Source: Massospora cicadina (Eukaryota; Entomophthoromycota; Entomophthoromycetes; Entomophthorales; Entomophthoraceae). From it: DNA of 64,000 nt. Below the pieces are notes generated by a model, which did not search any database, had not been told where the DNA came from, and worked only from the letters and a program-made list of their open reading frames with translations. Both the position numbers and the translations under genes were made by a program. This document shows, one piece after another, positions 58,741-64,000 of the stretch (the stretch's first letter is position 1; the number at the start of each line of letters is the position of its first letter). Where the stretch lies: NCBI GenBank assembly GCA_022478985.1, contig JAKSZP010000108.1, positions 124,001 through 188,000 on the forward strand, in the 5' to 3' direction.

Positions 58741-59229
58741 GATCTAAAATCTCAGATATGATTTTTTATCAAGAGTTCCGCTAATAATTTTCCAGATATT
58801 TTGAGCAGCGCACCCCTAATGGGTCCCACTATGGATACTGACTCTGACCAAGTCACATTAATTCCAAATGAGCAGGTCATATCTCTGCATCCCCCAATCA
58901 TTTCTGTGAATACGTCCCCACACTAAGCCATATGCCTAAACCTAAAAATAAACCCAAGTCCAAAACCAAATTCCGTGTGTCCACATCCCCACTATCCTTG
59001 ATTCTCTCTTAGAACCTGAAGCCCCTTTGGATTAAGGTTTTCCATAAACGTTGTTACTCTTGATAATCCTTCTGTGCCCGTGATTAAAGTTACTCCATCT
59101 GAACCATTTATGGATCTCCTGTCACTGAAGGTTCTCTACTAGATGCTGTGTTGGCATCCCAGCCAACAGATTTGGAGGGATGAGATCTCCTTGCAATACC
59201 AAAGCTAGTGCTTCCCCTTCTGGATGGTA

Positions 59230-60890
59230 TTCCTAAAAAAACAGGGCAATATATATTGTGACAAGGTATGGGTTCCCTCTGAACTGCGTTCCCGCATAAT
59301 AAGGGAACATCTTGATCCTCCAATTATGGGGCACCCTGGAGTGAAGAAATGTATCAATCTGATTAAACAAGGGTATGATTGAAATAATTTGACAAAAAAA
59401 GTTCCTAATTGGTTTGAACAATGTTTTGATCTGCTCTAGGTCCAAATCAGATAGACTGGGCGGAATGGTCTCCTCCACCTTATCAACAAGAAGAAGTCCC
59501 ATGGACATCACTTTCAGTGAATATCATTGTAAATTTACCAAGGTCCCATGGTATGACACTATTATGGTGGTTATAGACCAATTACCATATATGCAATCTT
59601 CATTTCTTGTTTGACAACTCTTACAGCTGAGGACATGGCACAGTTGTTTTTAGCCCATGTTTTTGCATTGTTTGGGTTTTCGCAGGAAATAAGCAGCAAC
59701 TGAGGGCCTCAGTTTACCTCTCAGTTCTGGGAGGCCTTGTATGACATGCTGAGAATAATCCTTGTAGATCCTCAACTTAGAATCCCTAATATGATGGCCA
59801 AACGGAGCATAATAACCAGTCCTTGGAGCAGTATCTCCAATGCTATGCAATGGCTTCTCAGGATACATGGGCAATGGACATCCCTTTGACCCCAAGTTTC
59901 ATACAACAACTCACTTTATTCGTCAACAGGGGTGTCCCCTGTCATGATTCTGATTTGACTGGACAATAAGCCCTAAGTTGTTATGGTGGAATGGGTAGGA
60001 TCTACTGAGTATAATACAAGTAATGATTATTTGAGCGCCTCGAGATGAGGTAATATTGGGTTGTTGGAAAATCATCTTAAATTAGGTGATTGTAAAATTT
60101 ACAAATGAAGAATTGACAGAACCAATGAGATATGGTGAATTAAATTACTAAGCCATGGAAGCGGTAGCATCTGAAGTCGCTACAATCTAGGTGAGATGAG
60201 ATGATTAAGAGAGTTGGTTGTTAGTAGTTTAGAATTAGAAGAACAGCGAGAATCCGTTGTATTAAATATATTAAATAAATAAGAGTTGTGGGAGCGAGTG
60301 CTCCATATTTTTTATAAAGGTTTATTCTGTTATTCAAGGATGATGATCATCACATCGTTGAACCTAAATTGCTCAGTGGGTTGAACCCTGTGCAAAATCT
60401 GTCAGCGTATCTCTTGAATACCACAGATTTTATAACATCCCCTATGTATGCTAATTTAGGATACAACCCCACTCATACAATTGGGCCTCAAACGCGGTGT
60501 AATATCCCAGCGAAGATACAACCATCACCCATTTAAGGTCAACTAACAATTCCACAACCAGCTACCAAAATTAACTCATGAAGCCAAGGGGTTTGCAGAT
60601 AAAATTGACATGAGGCTTTTAATTATCAAGAAAGGGTTTTGGTAATGGTGGACACTAGAATCTGCACCCCATGGTGTCATGCTGTAAGTTGGCATGCAAA
60701 TGCGCAGGTCCCTTCCCCATTTCCCTAGTGTTGAATAACGAATCCTTCCACGTGGAACTGTCCCCACTAAATAATTTATACTACTTTAATGCCTCCTTCT
60801 TATCGCCTTTTAAAAGACAGAAGACCGTGGAGGTAGAGCCCATCATGGTAGAGGGTGCACCAGAATTTGAGGTGAAGAGAATTTGAACTT
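59230..60890 (+). pseudogene. E5 integrase, split by a solo LTR
   Basis: The zinc-domain region near 59290-59420 (HLDPPIMGHPGVKKCINLIK read across frames) is followed by core fragments. These include DTIMVVIDQLPYMQSSF (59548-59600), FLAHVFALFGFSQEI-like sequence near 59650, and SYNNSLYSSTGVSP ending at 59939. After the solo LTR the frame resumes at 60443 (MYANLGYNPTHTIGPQT), which matches E2 (FEATLGYNPSFQIGPRL). The C-terminal part at 60671-60886 reads CAGPFPISLVLNNESFHVEL and FNASFLSPFKRQKTVEVEPI. A chromodomain is not recognisable. Heavily decayed. Confidence 0.8.
59940..60437 (+). mobile_element. Solo LTR of family 3 (E3 type)
   Basis: 498 nt, TGTCATGATTC to TTTTATAACA, perfect target duplication TCCCC (59935-59939 and 60438-60442). 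Excision restores the E5 reading GVSP/MYANLGYNP. Confidence 0.9.
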
Positions 60891-62117
60891 ATAAAAAGTC
60901 AAACGCAGATTGCATTACTCAGTATTCTGAAAGTGGTTTCTATCTTATTTATATAGTTATGTTCCTCCAAAGATTGTAAGAACTGTCAGTAGTTGATTTC
61001 CAAGTTTAGAAAAGAAAATCCCCTTGCACCATCGCCATACCCTCACAAGAAGGCTACCCTTGCAGCCAGTAAACTCTGTAGATCACACAAGAACTACGCC
61101 CTGGCCAACGCCCCTGAAGGAGGGGTGGGACCTGTTTCTTTAAAAAAGATAGTGTATTGCCCTTAGCTCCAGATATTAAGATGGATAACGTTATGTACCC
61201 TTTAGGTCAAGGAAGGGGGCAAGCCCCAAGGCTCAGCCCTTTACCCAGATCTCTGACCTAGGGCATACCCTGGATGAGAGATGATTAGCTGCTGATCCCC
61301 CTGCCTGCCACACGCCTTTCCTCCATCTACCACTCAACCAAGCCTATACAATTTTCATAGTCTGCAGAGCTTTATCTAAAAAAATTTAAGCAACTTTATG
61401 CAGAATTTGAGAAAATTTTAAGAGTCTCTCTACCATGGTCCCCATCCCCTTTTTCCAACAGGTGGTTCACACAGAAGTCATGCTGTAAAATAAAAACTTA
61501 TCTAACAAGTGAAGTTTGTGCAAAAAGCCAAAAAGAGGGTGAAAGCTAGGATTGAACTCAACACTCAATTTTGAAATTGGAAAATAGAATTTGGACATTT
61601 GGAATTCCGAAAAATGACCTGAGGATAGCTTGGGAATGTCAATTGGTGTTATCAAAGGTAATTGGCATTCAAAACCGTTAATTAATGGATTCAAAACTAA
61701 AAATTGCTTCATACTACCATTGTTCAGCTTACCAGCCTTCCTCCATCCCACCATAAGACCCAGACCCTGCTAATGGTAGGGTCTGGGTAGTTTCTTTTCT
61801 TAGGTTTCCCACTAAGTTTAAAAAATTAACTAATTAAAACTCATACTTTTTGCCATTCTAAGAAGGAAAACGACATATGGGCAAGAATTCCCTAGGGTAT
61901 AGCCTTTCAAACGCCCCCTCCAATGCGCCCACCCAAAGCTCCCTGAAACCAGAGGTTCCTGGTGGACTTTGGCTACCCTTGTGGGTCTTAGCGTACTTAT
62001 GAAGGAAGCCAGGTCTTTCCTTGACACGCTGGTTTTATAACTGTAAGTCCCAGGGAACATCCCCAGTGCTTTGATCGGGCCCTTTTACCATTCCCAAGTA
62101 AGAAGGTATCAAAGAGG

Positions 62118-62450
62118 GTGGCTGTACCCCTCATTACCCAGGGAGACCTCACCCACGTGGTAGACAAGAGCTGGGTAACAGCCCTTCCACTTCAGATCCC
62201 TCCCCTGGTGCCCACACTCACCTTGGCAGAACTAGTACATCTAATCAGGGAAATCTGCGCCAAGATCGCTGAAATGAAATCAATCAGTCCAAAATTGAGT
62301 GGGGATCAGCACGATGTTCAAATTCCATGTAGCCAAAAAGGTATGAAGACTGATTCATCAGCTGGAATCGCCAACAGTTTTGATTTGGCCAACACTATGA
62401 TTGTAAAAATTCCCTCCCAAAATTGTCAGGGATCATCCCCTGATGGGTAG
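62118..62450 (+). pseudogene. LTR-encoded peptide, upstream half (family 1)
   Basis: Open for 110 codons: MAVPLITQGDLTHVVDKSWV, TALPLQIPPLVPTLTLAELV, LIREICAKIAEMKSI. The same peptide appears in E1 LTRs (PLVTQGDLAHIVDKRWVTAL) and, diverged at DNA level but still alignable as protein, in E2 LTRs (PLSQLGDLAHVIDERSVTA). In E1 the Pol frame runs into it across the LTR start, so it may be a Pol C-terminal extension or a separate exon. No known domain recognised. Confidence 0.5.
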
Positions 62451-62978
62451 GTAATAGAATTGGACATTATCGATGAGGATTTGAAGCTCCCCTCCAGCAA
62501 ATTGGGCATTGCGGCTGACACAACGCTTTTGACTGAAAAAATGGCCCAGTGACCATGCACGGGCAGGTTGGGCATCCTGAACCTGTTCCCAAAATTGGGA
62601 CCGCCCCTATGTGGGGTGGCCTTGGGGGATTCCCAATGCTTGTTGGGCCAAATGCCATCGCGCCAACTGTTGGAAACATAGCTGAGCCTCAGTTTGGATG
62701 TTTGAAGTCAAACTGACAGTGACTCAGCATGCCACCAAATTCTTCAATGTCAGTTCCCAGTGAACTTATCCTCCCCATTCCTGAATAATTCGTCAGTTAG
62801 GTCAAAATTGAGGGTCTCGATCCTGGCTTGTCCCCGCATCAATCAACTGCTATTTAATCAGTTGCATTACACTGAGAAAATTGTTGGTCGATTTTCTTCA
62901 CTTTCCTTTGCAATAAAATTCTGCTTCAAAAAAACTATCAATTTTGATTTTATTGATTCCCTTCTGGCCGCATTTCTG

Positions 62979-63470
62979 ATGGCTTTTCCCTGGTGGCCCA
63001 TCAGTCTGTATACCAGATGGGCTCTACCAGTACTCATGGTCACTATGGCCCTCACCATCATAGACTGGATTCAGCGAGCTAGATACTTCTGGCAATTTAA
63101 CCCTGTCATTATGAACTTTCATCAATATTATACTGGGATATTGTGGTCTTACCTCCTATATCTTCAAGCAAGGATCCACCCCCTTGTCTCCCCAGTTGAA
63201 TTAACCCTGTCTACCGGTGACCTTATTGAAAACATACCTGTGGTTCCACCCCCTGCAGCAAGACCTCCAGGGTCTGGGGCGGCCTTGATTTGGTTTGTTC
63301 TCAGGATGATATTCACTATTGTCTTACACCAACAATTTATCACTTTCCAATGCCCAGCTCCATACAACGTCATTCATGCGGCAATGCCTCTGGCATTCTG
63401 GCTTGCTTTTAGGTGCTTATTCATCCCAACTGGCAGGCCGGTCTAAACTTCTTCTGCCATTTCCATGACA
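62979..63470 (+). pseudogene. LTR-encoded multi-pass membrane protein, N-terminus of Gag (family 1)
   Basis: The frame from ATG 62979 has several hydrophobic segments: MAFPWWPISLYTRWALPVLM, VTMALTIIDWI, the aromatic NFHQYYTGILWSYLLYL, AALIWFVLRMIFTIVLHQQF and AMPLAFWLAFRCLF. A one-base loss near 63410 shifts the end, where the other frame gives HPNWQAGLNFFCHFHD at the LTR terminus. The same series is found in solo LTR A (13500-13620), both E1 LTRs and both E2 LTRs (AMPLAFWALHWVLAHPDW). In full elements (E1 34602, E2 24001) the frame continues past the LTR into Gag. A loop with proline repeats (VPPPAARPPGSG) sits between helices. The topology suggests 4-5 transmembrane helices. The start codon is a guess. 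No known family recognised. Confidence 0.55.
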
Positions 63471-63481
63471 CTAACATAGCC

Positions 63482-63860
63482 CTACCAGCACAAACAGAAA
63501 AATCTACCGCCAACTTATTGCATCAATATATATGCAATTGGCATATTTTCACCATGTCTTGTTACTTGACAATAAAAGAAGCTTTACCTCTAAAGCTGTG
63601 AATATCCTTGCCACCACCATGGTCGCACAACAACTATTCACAGAGCCCTACAACACATCGCCTAATGGAAAACTTGAACATGAAAATGGTACTCTGGCCT
63701 CAATTTTAGTAAGATGGCCTCCTCTGAAACTTTACATTAAAAAATGTTACTAATGCTTTAGTGGCATACAAAAGCAGTTATCACTGTTTTTAGAAAATCG
63801 ACCGCTCTATGATCATCATGGATGAGAACCTGCTATCCCTGTTGTTGTAATCGGCGCTTA
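63482..63860 (+). pseudogene. E6 integrase core, second part
   Basis: LPAQTEKSTANLLHQYICNW is followed, after frame changes, by DNKRSFTSKAVNILATTMVA (second catalytic Asp in DNx) and PYNTSPNGKLEHENGTLASI (catalytic Glu within NGxxE). Directly continues 54405-55279 once E5 is removed. Confidence 0.75.
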
Positions 63861-63884
63861 GGCTCAACTTACAACAGCACAGGT

Positions 63885-64000
63885 CTCTTTATTTAACCAA
63901 GACAAGCCGATCAGGGGATGGGCATTACCAAGTATGTGAAGAAAACGAAGATAGATAGAAATTAGGCACCTCAGGGTACTCAGGTTACCCCTGTTGCCAG
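63885..64000 (-). mobile_element. LINE-A type 3' end, cut by the window edge
   Basis: Minus strand: CTGGCAACAGGGGTAACCTG, AGTACCCTGAGGTGCC and, after 40 nt, GGTAATGCCCATCCCCTGAT then GGTTAAATAAAGA. This matches the 3' untranslated region of LINE-A at 1970-2095. Confidence 0.85.

Larger units (their letters stand above)
62042..63470 (+). mobile_element. Solo LTR of family 1, copy F
   Basis: 1,429 nt, TGTAAGTCCC to TTTCCATGACA. Flanks ATAAC (62037-62041) and CTAAC (63471-63475) form a target duplication with one mismatch. This copy preserves both LTR coding segments best. Confidence 0.92.
55280..63476 (+). mobile_element. E5, Ty3/gypsy retrotransposon nested in E6 integrase
   Basis: Target duplication TAGCC at 55275-55279 and 63477-63481. 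Removing E5 and one copy joins the E6 integrase in frame (LWVKAVA/LPAQTEKSTANLL). LTRs are 55280-56171 and 61153-63476 (the latter split by a solo LTR); own length is about 6.26 kb. Family unlike E1/E2 in its LTR, but pol is related. Confidence 0.93.
61153..63476 (+). repeat. E5 3' LTR, interrupted by a family 1 solo LTR
   Basis: LTR sequence 61153-62041 plus the final A at 63476 (890 nt). Preceded by the purine-rich AAAAAAGATAG. Aligns with 55280-56171 over its whole length. Confidence 0.88.

Noticed and set aside
1..64000. CRISPR arrays, bacterial operons, riboswitches, rRNA genes
   Set aside because: None seen; spliced gene structure and retrotransposon content show eukaryotic nuclear DNA.

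Overview
The window is a repeat-rich stretch of a eukaryotic nuclear genome, most likely fungal. Support for a fungus is the combination of chromodomain-bearing Ty3/gypsy elements, LINEs of the Tad1-like type (reverse transcriptase with a C-terminal CCHC finger), and one host gene, a hamartin (TSC1) homologue, with very short introns (34-70 nt). A large, transposon-inflated genome such as an entomophthoralean or rust fungus would fit, but I cannot name the species. Only one host gene is convincingly present, with a second, interrupted candidate; nearly everything else is transposon sequence in various states of decay.

Layout. 1-4.9 kb: the 3' part of a LINE (+) abuts tail-to-tail an ORF1-only LINE-like element (-). 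4.9-7.7 kb: AT-rich spacer with a duplicated block just upstream of TSC1. 7.8-10.2 kb: TSC1 in ten exons. 11.9-14.0 kb: a TATA-type promoter and a possible host ORF split by a solo LTR (target duplication ACAGG). 14.1-36.0 kb: a nested cluster. Ty3 element E1 (-, target duplication CATGC) is split by the related Ty3 element E2 (-) and by E4 (-, target duplication GGGAG), and the 5' LTR of E4 is split by two LINE-type insertions at the same 15-bp site. 36.0-39.2 kb: spacer. 39.2-45.7 kb: Ty3 element E3 (-). 46.1-47.1 kb: a 5'-truncated ORF1-only element with an 11-bp target duplication. 47.2-50.1 kb: gag and LTR relic E7. 51.2-63.9 kb: Ty3 relic E6 (+), split by two tandem LINE fragments and by Ty3 element E5 (target duplication TAGCC). 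E5 itself carries two solo LTRs. 63.9-64 kb: the 3' end of another LINE (-).

Most unusual content. The 1.4-1.65 kb LTR of the E1/E2 family is itself protein-coding. Its 3' half encodes a multi-spanning hydrophobic protein that runs in frame across the LTR/internal junction into Gag, and this is conserved between diverged subfamilies. Loss of catalytic residues in most elements is Asp to Asn (or Glu to Lys), as expected from decay at CpG sites. The TSC1 exons retain CpG. Junctions were resolved by eye from target-site duplications; no alignment software or database search was used.
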